Below, piece by piece: positions 27,022 to 37,567 of a DNA stretch of 64,000 nt; position 1 is the stretch's first letter, and each line of letters opens with the position of its first letter. The notes below the pieces were generated by a model. It was not told the DNA's origin. It saw only the letters and a list, made by a program, of their open reading frames with translations, and ran no database searches. Both the position numbers and the translations under genes were made by a program. The stretch covers positions 1 to 64,000 of the forward strand of contig JAPLOZ010000095.1 of assembly GCA_026400435.1 (NCBI GenBank), written 5' to 3'. Source of the DNA: Hyphomicrobiales bacterium. GTDB taxonomy: Bacteria; Pseudomonadota; Alphaproteobacteria; Rhizobiales; Rhizobiaceae.

Positions 27022-27164
27022 GTCTCGCTCCCTGGCGTTTTCGACTTGCTGCCATTGTCACGCTTCCGGCCTGCCTTGGCAACGCGAGCGGACGCGCTAC
27101 CGTTGTGCATGGAATAAAGAACAGATAGAGTTGGCGCTTCATTTGTCGCATAGGCAAAAGTCCG

Positions 27165-28046
27165 ATGAATTGGGACGATGTCCGCATATTTTTGGCTGTT
27201 GCCCGCGCCGGCCAGATCCTCGGCGCGGCGCGGCGTCTTGAGCTTAACCATGCCACCGTTTCCCGCCGCATCGTAGCACTGGAAGACTCGCTCGGCGCCA
27301 AGTTATTTCGCCGGCTTACGACCGGCACCGAGCTGACCCCGGCGGGGGAGCGCTTCCTCGCCGTAGCCGAGCGCATGGAAGCCGACATGATCGCCGCGCG
27401 CTCCGAGCTTGCCGGCGGCGACGATGACGTTTCGGGGACCGTCCGGATTGGCGCGCCCGACGGGTTCGGTGTCGCGTTCCTCGCTTCCCGACTCGGCGCG
27501 CTGACTGCCCAGCATCGCGACCTCAGGATCCAGCTCGTTCCCGTGCCGCGCTCCTTCTCGCTGTCCCGCCGCGAGGCCGATATAGCGATCACGACGGAAC
27601 GGCCGACGGAGGGCAGGCTCGTCGCGCAGAAACTGGTCGACTATTCGCTCGGGCTCTATGCCTCGCGCAGCTATGCAGAGGCCAACGGCCTGCCTGCAAC
27701 CCAATCCGAACTGCGAGCCCACCGGCTGATCGGCTATGTCCCCGATCTGGTGGTCAGCTCCTCGCTAGCCTATGCGCAGGAGTTCAGCCCGGACTGGGAC
27801 GCCGCGTTCGCGATCTCCTCGGCGCTCGGTCAGGTGGAAGCCGTGCGCTCGGGAGCAGGCATCGGCATCCTGCATTCCTTCATCGCACGGGCGCTGCCCG
27901 ACCTCGTTGCGGTCGATGCGGCAAGACCGATTCTCCGTGCCTACTGGCTGGTCTATCACGAGAGCGTGCGACCGCTGCGCCGCATCCAGGTCGTCGCCGG
28001 CCACATCCTGCATGCCGTAGAAAAGGAACGGCGGCTGTTCCAGTGA
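27165..28046 (+). CDS. LysR family transcriptional regulator
   Basis: This 293-residue protein has an N-terminal helix-turn-helix (WDDVRIFLAVARAGQILGAARRLELNHATVSRRI) and a substrate-binding-like effector domain beginning near residue 90 (GTVRIGAPDGFGVAFLASRL). It is divergent from mmsA across 143 bases, the usual LysR arrangement, so it probably activates mmsA in response to a metabolite. No clear T-N11-A palindrome was found. It converges on purH with 24 bases between the stop codons. Confidence 0.9.
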   Translation: MNWDDVRIFLAVARAGQILGAARRLELNHATVSRRIVALEDSLGAKLFRRLTTGTELTPAGERFLAVAERMEADMIAARSELAGGDDDVSGTVRIGAPDGFGVAFLASRLGALTAQHRDLRIQLVPVPRSFSLSRREADIAITTERPTEGRLVAQKLVDYSLGLYASRSYAEANGLPATQSELRAHRLIGYVPDLVVSSSLAYAQEFSPDWDAAFAISSALGQVEAVRSGAGIGILHSFIARALPDLVAVDAARPILRAYWLVYHESVRPLRRIQVVAGHILHAVEKERRLFQ

Positions 28047-28070
28047 AGCTTCCCGTCGCAGCGCGGCCAG

Positions 28071-29687
28071 CTAGTGCCTGAAGTGCCTGACGCCGGTGAA
28101 CACCATGGCGATGCCATTTGCGTCGGCGGCGGCGATCACCTCGTCGTCGCGCATCGACCCGCCCGGCTGGATAACAGCGCTGGCGCCTGCCTCGACTGCC
28201 GAAAGGAGCCCGTCGGCGAACGGGAAGAACGCGTCCGAGGCGACGACTGAGCCTTTGGTGAGAGGCTCCGCATGTCCGGCCGCCTCGGCGGCGTCGACCG
28301 CCTTGCGCGCCGCGATGCGCGCGGAATCAACGCGGCTCATCTGGCCGGCCCCGATGCCTACCGTCGCCTGGTCCTTGGCATAGACGATGGCGTTGGACTT
28401 CACGTGCTTGGCTACCCGGAACGCAAATTTGAGATCGGCCATCTCTCCATCGGTCGGCGCGCGCTTCGTGACGACCTTGAGATCGAGATCGTCGACAACG
28501 GAAGCGTCGCGGCCCTGCACGAGCAGGCCCCCGGCCACTGACTTGACGCCGGTGCCCGCCGCGCGCGGGTCCGGCAGTCCGCCCGTTACCAGGAGCCGCA
28601 GGTTCTTCTTCGCGGCGACGATCGCCTGCGCTTCCTCGCTTGCCTCGGGCGCGATGATCACTTCGGTAAATGTCTTGACGATCTCCTCCGCGGCATTCGC
28701 GTCGAGTGGCCGGTTCACCGCGACAATCCCGCCGAATGCCGAGACCGGGTCGCATGCGAGCGCCTTGAGGTATGCCTCCTTCAGGGTCGCGCCTTCGGCG
28801 ACGCCGCATGGGTTGGCGTGCTTGATGATCGCCACGGCCGCGGTCCGTTGCGGATCGAATTCGCCAACCAGTTCGAACGCCGCGTCGGTGTCGTTGATAT
28901 TGTTGTAGGAAAGCTGCTTGCCCTGAAGTTGGCGGGCGGTCGCAACGCCGGGGCGCTTCTCGCCGGTGACGTAGAAGCCGGCCTGCTGATGCGGATTTTC
29001 GCCGTAGCGCATCACGCTTTCCAACCGGCCGCCAAAGGCCCGCCATGCTGGATGCTCGACCTCGAGCGCTTGCGCGAACCAGTCCGATATCGCGGCATCG
29101 TAGGCGGCGGTGCGCGCAAACGCCTTGGCCGCGAGCTTCTGGCGAAACTCCAGCGACAGGCTACCAGAATTCAGCTCCAGCGCGTTGAGCACCGAGGCGT
29201 AGTCCTGCGGGTCGGTAACCACAGCCACATAGGCGTGGTTCTTGGCCGACGCGCGCACCATCGCGGGTCCGCCGATGTCGATGTTCTCGACGATCGAGGC
29301 ATAATCGCCGCCCGACTGCCTGACCTCGTCGAACGGGTAGAGATTGACCACCACCAGATCAATCGGCTCGATGCCGTGCCGAAGCATCGCCTCGGCATGT
29401 TCCGGATCGTCGCGGATCCCCAGCAGCGCGCCGTGCACCGAGGGATGCAGCGTCTTCATCCGCCCGTCCATGATCTCCGGAAAGCCGGTCAGCTCGGCTA
29501 CGTCGCGGACCGGGATGCCTGCTTGCTCGATCGCCTTGGCGGTGCCTCCGGTCGAGACCAGTTCGACCCGCGAGGCCGACAGCGCGGCGGCGAACTCGGC
29601 CAGCCCCGTCTTGTCGGACACCGACAAAAGCGCTCGGCGCACCGCAACGAGATCGGGCGCGGGAATTTTCTTTGAGGCAACCGCCAT
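28071..29687 (-). CDS. purH: Bifunctional AICAR transformylase/IMP cyclohydrolase
   Basis: PurH performs the last two steps of IMP synthesis: formylation of AICAR with 10-formyl-THF and ring closure. The 538 residues comprise the IMP cyclohydrolase domain (about 1-200, [24 protein letters not shown]) and the transformylase domain, with the KH-x-NPCG motif in [13 protein letters not shown] and [10 protein letters not shown] near the C-terminus. Together with the heparinase-like gene, rsmB and htpX it forms a gene string common in rhizobia. Confidence 0.96.
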   Translation of the reverse strand: MAVASKKIPAPDLVAVRRALLSVSDKTGLAEFAAALSASRVELVSTGGTAKAIEQAGIPVRDVAELTGFPEIMDGRMKTLHPSVHGALLGIRDDPEHAEAMLRHGIEPIDLVVVNLYPFDEVRQSGGDYASIVENIDIGGPAMVRASAKNHAYVAVVTDPQDYASVLNALELNSGSLSLEFRQKLAAKAFARTAAYDAAISDWFAQALEVEHPAWRAFGGRLESVMRYGENPHQQAGFYVTGEKRPGVATARQLQGKQLSYNNINDTDAAFELVGEFDPQRTAAVAIIKHANPCGVAEGATLKEAYLKALACDPVSAFGGIVAVNRPLDANAAEEIVKTFTEVIIAPEASEEAQAIVAAKKNLRLLVTGGLPDPRAAGTGVKSVAGGLLVQGRDASVVDDLDLKVVTKRAPTDGEMADLKFAFRVAKHVKSNAIVYAKDQATVGIGAGQMSRVDSARIAARKAVDAAEAAGHAEPLTKGSVVASDAFFPFADGLLSAVEAGASAVIQPGGSMRDDEVIAAADANGIAMVFTGVRHFRH

Positions 29688-29774
29688 GCGGAGGGCCTTT
29701 CGGGTTCTTGGATGTTGGGTGAGCGGGTAGCGGCTCGGAAGCGCTAAATCAAGCAGGACCGACCGGTCACGCGG

Positions 29775-31523
29775 TCACGTTTTCTGCACATAGTTCATTA
29801 TATGCGTGCGCGTGAATTGCCAGTGGACTTCCTGCAGCTCCGAAGCCTTGAACGTCAGAGCAATCTGCCGACTGCGGCGCGGGCCACCTAGCCCCGCGAA
29901 ATAGATCGACTCTTCGATTGATGGCGCCAGCTCTTCACAAGACATCACCCATCGATCCGCGTTCTGCGCGGTGAGGACGAGGCGGTCCTCTTCGTCCTGC
30001 AAAAGCTCGACGTCCGGATGCAGGTGGAAGCGGATCGTCACCAGGTCACGCCCGTTGTCGCGCGCTGCCGCACCACCGGCACGCAGGAAGCGGTCGATCC
30101 CGACGAGGACATTGCCGTCCGAAGTCAGCGCCAGTTCACGCTCGTGGTAGAGCGAGAAACGCGCCACATATCCGTCATGACTGGCAATGAAGCCCTGGAT
30201 GCCCGGACGGTCGGTGCGCCGGCAAGGCACGTTCTGAGGCCCGCCGATCAGCGGCGGGCTCTCGATATCGTTGACACGGATCGAATGGTTGAAGCGGGCG
30301 GACGATGTATCGTTGAGCGTCGCGGTCGTATGCGCCGCGGTGGCCCGGGCCAGGGGACGGAATTCCGCCGCCCCATATGTGTCGACGCCGCAATTGACCA
30401 GGAAATGCTGGCGACCCGACGACATCTCGAAGGAAAGGCAGCCCGCATGGGCGGTGTTGGAGACGTCGATTGGCGGCGGCAGGCCGGTGTCGGCGATCAC
30501 GGTGACGCCGCCCATTGACAGCCGCTCGTACCCCGAATGGGGTGCATGGAGCAGCGGCGCGCCTTCCGTGTCGTCGTGGCGCAGGATCGCGGCGATGCGG
30601 TCGTGGATCGTCGCACCCATGCCGTTGAAGCGTGCGAGCGCGCCGTCTTCATGCCGGAAGAATCGCAGTGCGGGCAGCATTCGGTCGACGGCGTTGATCA
30701 GAGCCGCAGGCGGCGTCTCGGCCTGATTGGTGTAGGTGTGCCGGAGCGGCAGGAGGTCGGCTAACAATTCCATGACGGTGAGCGGATTGCGTGAAATGTG
30801 GCCGCCGTCTGGCAGTATTTGCCGTTCGAGCTCCTCGGCGAGCTGGCGCGTTGCTCCGCGCAACGCCGAGGCGGGAGCCGGCAGCGATAGCGCCGCGAAG
30901 GCCAGCGCGATGCGGGCGCGCAGCCTGTCCTTGCCATCTGGCATCTCCTTCACCACCGAGCGCAGGTAGCGGATCTGCATGGCGAGCGACTTCAGATAGG
31001 ACCGGTAGAAGGGAAATTCGGCGCCCTGCAGCACGACCGGGGAATGCTGCAACCACGCAATAATGCGCTTGGCCGTGATCGCCGGTTCCCAGGCGACCCC
31101 AGTGATGCTTCCGCCATGCGTGGCGATCCAGTCGGACACCAGCGCGCGTGCATTGGCCGCCGAAAGATCCGTTCCGGCGGCGCGCATGTGGCGCAGCCAG
31201 CGGAACCCGTGCAGGGTTTTTTGCCAGCCGCGGTTCGGCACGTCGATCTGAAACGGCGATCGCCCGCCGGTCTCGACCAGATGACCCGACAAGGGGAACC
31301 GGCCGTAGTAGATCTCGAGTGCAATCTGCGGGTCGGCGAGACGAAGGTCGGGCGGCGCGATCAGCACCCGTTCCGGTGTCCTGCCCGAATAGCGCCAGCG
31401 ATAGATCGGCCCGGCGCGAAGGCGGCGGCGGGCCTTGCGCCACATCTCCTTTGCGACGAGCGTCCAAAGACGCGTCGTGTTGCCCGCCGCAGTCGCCAAT
31501 GAATTTCCTCTCCCGCTCGCCAT
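29775..31523 (-). CDS. Heparinase II/III family protein
   Basis: This 582-residue protein has an alpha/alpha-toroid N-terminal half and a beta-sheet C-terminal heparinase II/III domain (about 320-540) with GCLSFEMSSGRQHFLVNCG, a well kept core motif. WGP-type WLRHMRAAG residues precede it. Members are polysaccharide lyases, but this conserved housekeeping-linked version has no established substrate and lacks an obvious signal peptide. It lies between rsmB and purH, 118 bases behind rsmB. Function beyond family is not inferred. Confidence 0.85.
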   Translation of the reverse strand: MASGRGNSLATAAGNTTRLWTLVAKEMWRKARRRLRAGPIYRWRYSGRTPERVLIAPPDLRLADPQIALEIYYGRFPLSGHLVETGGRSPFQIDVPNRGWQKTLHGFRWLRHMRAAGTDLSAANARALVSDWIATHGGSITGVAWEPAITAKRIIAWLQHSPVVLQGAEFPFYRSYLKSLAMQIRYLRSVVKEMPDGKDRLRARIALAFAALSLPAPASALRGATRQLAEELERQILPDGGHISRNPLTVMELLADLLPLRHTYTNQAETPPAALINAVDRMLPALRFFRHEDGALARFNGMGATIHDRIAAILRHDDTEGAPLLHAPHSGYERLSMGGVTVIADTGLPPPIDVSNTAHAGCLSFEMSSGRQHFLVNCGVDTYGAAEFRPLARATAAHTTATLNDTSSARFNHSIRVNDIESPPLIGGPQNVPCRRTDRPGIQGFIASHDGYVARFSLYHERELALTSDGNVLVGIDRFLRAGGAAARDNGRDLVTIRFHLHPDVELLQDEEDRLVLTAQNADRWVMSCEELAPSIEESIYFAGLGGPRRSRQIALTFKASELQEVHWQFTRTHIMNYVQKT

Positions 31524-31641
31524 GCCAGTTCGGCCGCCCAGCCACCGGCCCCCCGCGAATGGCTAGTCGATTCAGCAGCTTATATGAGAGTGAATTTTGC
31601 GTGAAGGCAACCGCACGTTTTTTGAGCAATTTCGACGCGTA

Positions 31642-33024
31642 TCACGGCAGACGTCGAAATCGCGCGGCAAAGAAGCCGTCAAGCCCGGAAACCCCGGGGT
31701 TTGCAAGCTGGAGGTCGGCTGGCGTGGTCCGCAGCAGGCCCTGTTTGCTCAGGAAGCTGTCCATGCCCGGCACTTCGCCGGCAACCGCCGGATCGAGCAC
31801 CACGTCAGGAGAGGCCGCCAGGAACGCGGCAAAAAGCGCTTCGCCTTCCGATGGATCGAGCGAACAGTTCGAGAAGACGACACGCCCGCCGGGTTTTACA
31901 AGACGCGCAGCCACGACGATCATCCGGGCCTGCAGAGCCGCAAGCTTTTCGATATCGGCCGCCGACTTTGTCCACGGCACATCCGGATGCCGGCGAATCG
32001 TTCCGGTCGACGAGCAAGGCGCGTCGAGGAGCACCGCGTCGAAAAGCTCCGGCGGTTCGTAAGCCAGCAAATCAGCCTGGACCATTTGTGCCTGGAGGTT
32101 GAGCCGCGCGAGGTTCTGGCCGAGGCGGGACAGCCTGTTCTTCGATGTATCAATCGCCGTGACATTGGCGCCGGCAAGCACAAGCTGGGTGGTTTTGCCG
32201 CCCGGAGCCGCGCAAAGGTCGGCGACATTCTTGCCTGCAATGTCTCCGAGCAGGCGCGCCGGCAACCCGGCGGCGGCATCCTGGACCCACCATTCCCCAT
32301 CGGCAAAGCCCGGCAGTTCCGGGACGCTGGCGGCAAGACGCTCGATGCGAACGCCCCCCGTCGGAAGCACCATACCGCCAAGACGCTCGGCCCACAGTTG
32401 CGGGTTCGATTTGACGGAAACATCGACCGGCGCCTCGATCCGGTGCGCGGCCAGTATCGCCGTCGTACGATCCGCCCCGTATGCGGCCGTCAGTCTTGCG
32501 ACGAACCAGTCCGGCGCGTCCAGGGTGGTAGCAAGCATCGGTTCGAGTTCGGCGTCCTTGGAGCGCGCCATCGAACGCAGCACGCCATTGACCAGGGCTG
32601 CAAACCGCGTCGTGCGCGGGTCGGACTTCGCGTGCGTCACCGCGAGGTCGACCGCCGCGCTGTCTGGGATGTCGAGAAACAGGATCTGCGCCGCGGCGAC
32701 ATGCAGGATATGCGTCAGCGTGTGCGCATTCGGCGGCAGTGGCCTTTCGAGCCGCCGGGACAGCAGCTTGCCGATGGTGACGCGAAAGCGCAGCGCCGTC
32801 GTCAGGATCGCGCGCACAAGGCTGCGATCGCGCGCGTCGAGCGCGAGATAATACGGATGTCCGTTGTCGTTGTCGGTCAACCCGTCGAGCGGCGTCCTGG
32901 CGTCGATGACGGTGGCCAACAGTTTTGCCGCTGTCTTGCGTGCGGCCAGGCCGGGCACTTTGTCGTCGGCGGCGGGACCCTCAGCGGACCTCGAAGGAGC
33001 CCTGCGCCCCTGCGAAGGGTTCAC
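31642..33024 (-). CDS. rsmB: 16S rRNA (cytosine-C5) methyltransferase, RsmB/NOL1 family
   Basis: This cytoplasmic SAM enzyme modifies 16S rRNA. The N-terminal NusB-like domain (about 30-160) is followed by the methyltransferase: [12 protein letters not shown] for [21 protein letters not shown] and [12 protein letters not shown] carrying the two active cysteines. I set the start at the GTG at 33024, which overlaps the htpX stop (GTGA), giving 460 residues. An upstream in-frame ATG at 33126 lies well inside htpX. The start is moderately uncertain. Confidence 0.88.
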   Translation of the reverse strand: MNPSQGRRAPSRSAEGPAADDKVPGLAARKTAAKLLATVIDARTPLDGLTDNDNGHPYYLALDARDRSLVRAILTTALRFRVTIGKLLSRRLERPLPPNAHTLTHILHVAAAQILFLDIPDSAAVDLAVTHAKSDPRTTRFAALVNGVLRSMARSKDAELEPMLATTLDAPDWFVARLTAAYGADRTTAILAAHRIEAPVDVSVKSNPQLWAERLGGMVLPTGGVRIERLAASVPELPGFADGEWWVQDAAAGLPARLLGDIAGKNVADLCAAPGGKTTQLVLAGANVTAIDTSKNRLSRLGQNLARLNLQAQMVQADLLAYEPPELFDAVLLDAPCSSTGTIRRHPDVPWTKSAADIEKLAALQARMIVVAARLVKPGGRVVFSNCSLDPSEGEALFAAFLAASPDVVLDPAVAGEVPGMDSFLSKQGLLRTTPADLQLANPGVSGLDGFFAARFRRLP

Positions 33025-34034
33025 GACCACCGGCCCTTTTTGGGCCCGGTCGGATTGCGGCCCCAGGGATTGGAGGTCGGGGGTTCCGGCTGGCGTGGTT
33101 TTTCCACCGGCTCGGCCCGCGACCAAGGCCCGTCATTCCCGGTCGCTTCCTCCTGGGGAGCTTGCGGCGCGGAGGGCGGCTCGAAACCGCTTTGGGCCAT
33201 TTCCTGCAACGCGCGTATCCGGTTTTCCGTCGCCGGGTGGGTCGAGAACAAATTGTCCATCCGTTCTCCCGACAGCGGGTTGATGATGAAGAGCGGCGCC
33301 GTGGCAGGGTTTCGCTCGGCGTCCGGGTTATGGATACGCTCGGCCGTCTTGGCAATCTTGCCGAGCGCCGACGCCAGCCACAGAGGCTGGCCGCATATCT
33401 CGGCGCCGCGCCGGTCGGCGGAATACTCGCGCGTGCGGCTGATCGCCATCTGCACGATGGCCGCCGCGAGCGGCGCGACGATCATCGCCACCAGCACTCC
33501 TATGAAACCGAGCGGGTTACTGTTGTTGTTGTCGCGGCTGCCGCCGAAGAAGAAGGCGAAATTGCCAAGCATCGAGATGGCGCCGGCGAGCGTGGCGGTG
33601 ATCGTCATCGTCAGAGTGTCGCGGTTCTGGACGTGGGCCAGTTCATGCGCCATCACGCCCGCCACCTCCTCGTATGACAGCCGCTCAAGCAGGCCGGTCG
33701 TCGCCGCCACCGCAGCGTTCTGGGGATTGCGGCCGGTCGCAAACGCGTTCGGCTGCAGATTCTGAATGAGGTAGGTCTTGGGCATCGGCAGGCCGGCGCG
33801 GGCCGATAGATCGCGCACGATGCCGTAATACTCCGGCGCATTTTTCTCGTCGACCTCGACCGCATGGTGCATCCGCAACACCATCTTATCGGCATTCCAG
33901 TAGCTGAAGAAATTCATGGCGGCGGCGATCAGGAAGGCAATCATCATGCCGCTGCCGCCGCCGATGAGGTATCCGACCGCCATGAACAGCGCTGTCATGA
34001 AAGCCAGCAGCATGGCCGTGCGAATGATGTTCAT
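33021..34034 (-). CDS. htpX: Zinc metalloprotease HtpX homologue
   Basis: This inner membrane protease for quality control of membrane proteins has 337 residues. Two N-terminal helices (5-45) and further hydrophobic segments near residues 150-200 surround the zinc motif HELAH in [16 protein letters not shown]. The zinc-binding Glu and [10 protein letters not shown] follow. The C-terminal 50 residues are a Pro/Glu-rich tail ([12 protein letters not shown]), longer than in E. coli. The gene overlaps rsmB by 4 bases and is divergent from an SDHAF4-like gene. Confidence 0.93.
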   Translation of the reverse strand: MNIIRTAMLLAFMTALFMAVGYLIGGGSGMMIAFLIAAAMNFFSYWNADKMVLRMHHAVEVDEKNAPEYYGIVRDLSARAGLPMPKTYLIQNLQPNAFATGRNPQNAAVAATTGLLERLSYEEVAGVMAHELAHVQNRDTLTMTITATLAGAISMLGNFAFFFGGSRDNNNSNPLGFIGVLVAMIVAPLAAAIVQMAISRTREYSADRRGAEICGQPLWLASALGKIAKTAERIHNPDAERNPATAPLFIINPLSGERMDNLFSTHPATENRIRALQEMAQSGFEPPSAPQAPQEEATGNDGPWSRAEPVEKPRQPEPPTSNPWGRNPTGPKKGRWS

Positions 34035-34139
34035 CCCGGTCTCCGTTGACGGCCGCCCAAAACGTTCGATCCAGCCTGTAAATTGCCACTATATGATGGG
34101 AAAGTCCGCGCCAGGTTTCAACGACCATGTTGAGGAACA

Positions 34140-34355
34140 ATGGGCAACCAGAATGTTTCCGGAAATGCGCCGGAATCCCGGCCGCGCAAGCCGCTTTCGC
34201 CCGAGGCGGTGCGGGCGCTTGCCGAAGCCGATGCTCGACGGGAGCTATACTTGACCCGGGAAGCCGCCCGGCCCCGCGAACTTGGCGGCCGCGGCGGAAA
34301 CGAACCGGTTCGCTACGGCGATTGGGAAGTGAAGGGTTTGGCCTCCGACTTCTGA
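34140..34355 (+). CDS. DUF1674 / SDHAF4-like protein
   Basis: This is a small 71-residue cytoplasmic protein ending EPVRYGDWEVKGLASDF, the family's invariant C-terminus (RYGDWE-x-GxxSDF). The mitochondrial relative SDHAF4 helps assemble the FAD-loaded succinate dehydrogenase subunit. A like role here is inferred. GAGG stands 6 bases before the ATG. It is divergent from htpX across 105 bases. Confidence 0.88.
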   Translation: MGNQNVSGNAPESRPRKPLSPEAVRALAEADARRELYLTREAARPRELGGRGGNEPVRYGDWEVKGLASDF

Positions 34356-34448
34356 CGACAGCCTCCGCCACGTCGGATCGGGAACAAGCGACGCGCTGCT
34401 GCGTTTGTTGTCCAGTTTTTCCGACACTTCAAATGTGCGAGGTCTGCC

Positions 34449-35318
34449 ATGCTGATCCGGCTCGGCTACGAAATTGCTATCGAATCCCCGGCGCGGACGC
34501 CCCTGATCTCGCTTCTCGAGATTCATTCCGATCGTCAGCCCGACATCAAGCGCGCGACACGCGTCATCACCTCTCCCGCGGTCGAAAGCACGCTCTACGA
34601 GGATCGATACGGTAACAGCTGCCGGCGCTTCAGCGCGCCGGGCGGCGAGTTTCGTATTCTGTACGACGCCGTGGTCGAGGATGCGGGTCAGCCGGACGAG
34701 GTCAACACGCTCGCCCGCGAGACGCCGGTGGAGGACCTGCCGCCCGAGGCGCTCGGTTACCTGCTCGGCAGCAGGTACTGCGAGACGGATCATCTGAGCA
34801 GCCTCGCCTGGAACCTGTTCGGTCACATGCCGCCGGGTTGGGCGCGCGTGCAGGCGATCGTCGACTACGTCCACAACCGACTGTCCTTCGGCTACGGCTA
34901 TGCTCGCTCCACCCGCACCGCCGCCCAGGCCAATGACGAGCGCGTGGGCGTGTGCCGCGACTTTGCCCATCTGGCCATCACGCTCTGCCGCTGCATGAAC
35001 ATTCCCGCCCGCTATGTGAACGGCTACCTCGGCGACATCGGCGTGCCCCAGGATCCGGCGCCGATGGACTTTTCGGCCTGGATGGAGGTGTTCCTCGAAG
35101 GGAAATGGTACACGTTCGATCCGCGTCACAATGTACCGCGCATCGGCCGGGTTGTGATTGCGCGCGGACGCGACGCGACCGATGTCCCGCTGCTGCATAG
35201 CTTCGGGCCGCATCGGTTGTCGATGTTCAAGGTGTGGACATACGAGCAGGACAGCCATCCCGCCACGCCGCCCCGTCACGGAGTGGATCGCACGGCCACT
35301 GTGCAGATGATCGCCTGA
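34449..35318 (+). CDS. Transglutaminase-like family protein
   Basis: This 289-residue protein has an N-terminal beta domain and a transglutaminase/protease-like core. The nucleophile context VCRDFAHLAITLCR with Cys near residue 173 is clear, and the aspartate of WYTFDPRHN is present. The position where the catalytic histidine is normally found (HAW) reads SAW in MDFSAWMEVFLEG. It may be inactive, use another residue, or belong to a subgroup with this change. No signal peptide is seen, so it is probably cytoplasmic. It is not obviously in an operon. Confidence 0.82.
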   Translation: MLIRLGYEIAIESPARTPLISLLEIHSDRQPDIKRATRVITSPAVESTLYEDRYGNSCRRFSAPGGEFRILYDAVVEDAGQPDEVNTLARETPVEDLPPEALGYLLGSRYCETDHLSSLAWNLFGHMPPGWARVQAIVDYVHNRLSFGYGYARSTRTAAQANDERVGVCRDFAHLAITLCRCMNIPARYVNGYLGDIGVPQDPAPMDFSAWMEVFLEGKWYTFDPRHNVPRIGRVVIARGRDATDVPLLHSFGPHRLSMFKVWTYEQDSHPATPPRHGVDRTATVQMIA

Positions 35319-35374
35319 ACAGCCAGTCGCCAAACTACTTGCATGATACCACATAGAGGAATAAATTCCTCGCC

Positions 35375-35818
35375 ATGGGACCATGTGTCAGTATTGCAGC
35401 GGTACTCGGGGTGGCGACCCTTCTCGCCTGCTTCCCGGCCGGTGCGGCGAAGCTGTTTCGCGGACCGGTCGACGCGGTCGTTGTCGAAGTCCTGGACGGC
35501 GATACGTTCGTCGCCGAGGCAATGGTCTGGCCAGGCCATTCCGTCAGGGTGAACATACGCATACGAGGCATCGACGCGCCCGATATGAAGGCCCGCTGCG
35601 CTGACGAGAAATCGGCGGCACTGCAGGCACGCGAAGCGCTCGTGCACCTTCTGGGCGACGGTCGCGTCGCGATCTCCAATATCGCGGGCGCAAAATACTA
35701 CGGCCGCGTCCTGGCGGACGTTTCGACCTCCCAAGGCCTACCGGTGGCCCCGATCTTGCTGAATGAAAACCTGGTGCGACCCTACGGCGGAGAGCGGCGG
35801 CGGACTTGGTGCGGTTGA
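35375..35818 (+). CDS. Exported staphylococcal nuclease-like (thermonuclease family) protein
   Basis: This 147-residue protein has a hydrophobic signal segment (residues 5-24, ending PAGAA) and an SNase-like OB fold: VVEVLDGDTFVAEA, RIRGIDAPDMKARC and KYYGRVLADV. The two catalytic arginines appear kept (IRIR and YGRV). The acidic position usually Glu in DxPE is Asp (DAPD). The family cuts nucleic acids outside the cytoplasm, but many short members are untested. It lies 56 bases behind the transglutaminase-like gene. Confidence 0.75.
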   Translation: MGPCVSIAAVLGVATLLACFPAGAAKLFRGPVDAVVVEVLDGDTFVAEAMVWPGHSVRVNIRIRGIDAPDMKARCADEKSAALQAREALVHLLGDGRVAISNIAGAKYYGRVLADVSTSQGLPVAPILLNENLVRPYGGERRRTWCG

Positions 35819-35931
35819 CCCACATCGACACACCGCACGGTCCCAGCCTGATACGCATTCGTTAATCGGCCCGGCACGCAGGCGGCCTTCGGTAAACAAG
35901 TCGTTAGCTTTTTCGCCAGAATGCCTAAACG

Positions 35932-35948
35932 TTAACGTTGCGTTTACC
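35932..35948. promoter_or_regulatory. CtrA-like near-match upstream of the TadG-like gene
   Basis: TTAA-N7-TTTACC differs from the CtrA consensus by one base (second half TTTA instead of TTAA). It lies about 130 bases before a Flp-pilus-type gene, a class often under CtrA control. Confidence 0.35.
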
Positions 35949-36076
35949 ATCATTTCCGCCAAGAAGCTTTGTTTTCAAGGACTTGGATTTCTCCGCGCTG
36001 CATTTTTCTCGACGCTCTCAGCTTGGCCGAATTCCTGCTCCCTCCCCTGCAGCGGTATGCGGATGGAGGCTCCCAG

Positions 36077-37405
36077 ATGTTTCACAGTGCGGAATTCGCC
36101 CGAAAGATTAACGCCTTCGGCAAGGCGCGGTCGGGCACATTTGCAATCCTGATGGCATTGGTGCTCACGGTGCTCGCCCTTTCGGCGGGCTTTGCGGTAA
36201 ATCTTGCGCAACTCTACAATGTCCGTTCGAGCCTCAGTCAGGCGCTCGACGCCGCGGTGACCTCGACGGCGCGCGACATAACCACCGGCAAGATCGTCCC
36301 GGATGACGCCCGCGCCTGGGTCGAACTCTTCCTCAAGGCCAATGGAGATCCGACCTTCATGGCCAGCGACAAGCTGGTCCTGAACCAACTCACGGTCGAC
36401 AAGGTCAACAGCACCATCGACGCCACGGCGTATGTCGACGTCGACCTGTTCTTCCCACTCTTCGGCCTTCCCAATGAACGCCGCGTGACCGGCGCATCTG
36501 CCTCCGTCTATTCCGACAAGAGGATCGAGGTCGCCATGATGCTGGACGTGACTGGCTCAATGGACGGCCAGAAGATCAAGGATCTCAGGACGGCGGCCAG
36601 CAATGCGGTCGACACGTTCCTGGCGGGACAGGATGCTTCCAAGCCACGCGTCCGCGTAGCCCTGGTGCCTTACGCAAACGCCGTGAACACGGGCACGCTG
36701 CAGAATGTCGTCTTTGCCGAGGACAAGTACACGGCGGGCGACGTCGAACCGCCCAAGCTCGACGATCCGATTGCCGTATCCGGCTACACGGCGCCCGACG
36801 CGTGCGCAACCGAACGCAAGGGCAGCCAGCAATTTTCCGACGCCAGCCCGTATACCGCCAAGGTCAATCGCGACAACAGGCTCGATTTCTGCCCCACCGC
36901 GACCCTGGTGCCGCTTTCTGCCGACGGGACCGCCCTGAAGACGGCAATCGGCAAGTTCAAGGCGGGCGGCTACACGGCCGGGCACATCGGCGTGCAGTGG
37001 AGCTGGTACATGCTGTCGCCCAAGTGGCGCGATGTGCTGCCCAAGGCGGCCCAGCCGCTCGACTATGACCCCAAGAAGGTAGCGAAATATGCGATCTTGA
37101 TGACGGATGGCGAGTTCAATACGGCGTTCGCGGGCGTTTCAAAGAAGGGCACGACGACCAACCAGCCAACGCTCTCGCGCGGCAACGCCGACCAACTGTG
37201 TGCGAAAATGCGCGCTGAGGGCATCGAGATCTTCACGGTCGGCTTCATGCTGAACGAGGACAACGCCAAGAAGATCATGCAGAAATGCGCTTCGGCCGAT
37301 ACCTCGTCGATAAAGCACTACTATGAAACGAGTTCGGGCACCGAACTCAACCAGGCCTTCCAGGCAATCGCCCGCAACATCGAACGTCTGGCAATCACGA
37401 AATAG
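36077..37405 (+). CDS. TadG-like pilus assembly protein with von Willebrand A domain
   Basis: This 442-residue protein has a cytoplasmic N-terminus, one membrane helix (about residues 23-45, FAILMALVLTVLALSAGFAV) of the Tad_N type and an external von Willebrand A domain. The metal site (MIDAS) is MMLDVTGSMDG, with TDGEFN further on. Such proteins belong to Flp/Tad pilus or tight-adherence systems, but no other tad gene is nearby. The start at 36077 is supported by GGAGG 7 bases ahead. A longer in-frame version upstream has no ribosome binding site. Confidence 0.85.
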   Translation: MFHSAEFARKINAFGKARSGTFAILMALVLTVLALSAGFAVNLAQLYNVRSSLSQALDAAVTSTARDITTGKIVPDDARAWVELFLKANGDPTFMASDKLVLNQLTVDKVNSTIDATAYVDVDLFFPLFGLPNERRVTGASASVYSDKRIEVAMMLDVTGSMDGQKIKDLRTAASNAVDTFLAGQDASKPRVRVALVPYANAVNTGTLQNVVFAEDKYTAGDVEPPKLDDPIAVSGYTAPDACATERKGSQQFSDASPYTAKVNRDNRLDFCPTATLVPLSADGTALKTAIGKFKAGGYTAGHIGVQWSWYMLSPKWRDVLPKAAQPLDYDPKKVAKYAILMTDGEFNTAFAGVSKKGTTTNQPTLSRGNADQLCAKMRAEGIEIFTVGFMLNEDNAKKIMQKCASADTSSIKHYYETSSGTELNQAFQAIARNIERLAITK

Positions 37406-37567
37406 ACTGAGCGTTCAAAGTCGCATCCAAACGCATGGGGCCGCCGCTGGGCGACCCATGCAAAAATCTGCCCCTTGCCTTGAAGCACCCCCCAACGCCA
37501 TTGTTGGCGGTGAGCCGGACGTGGTCATGCGCTGGCGCATTCGCACAGGCGGGGTAAGGGTGAGTGC

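Noticed and set aside
31597-33765. A 722-codon plus-strand frame opposite rsmB and htpX
   Set aside because: It runs against two overlapping conserved genes and has no family motif.
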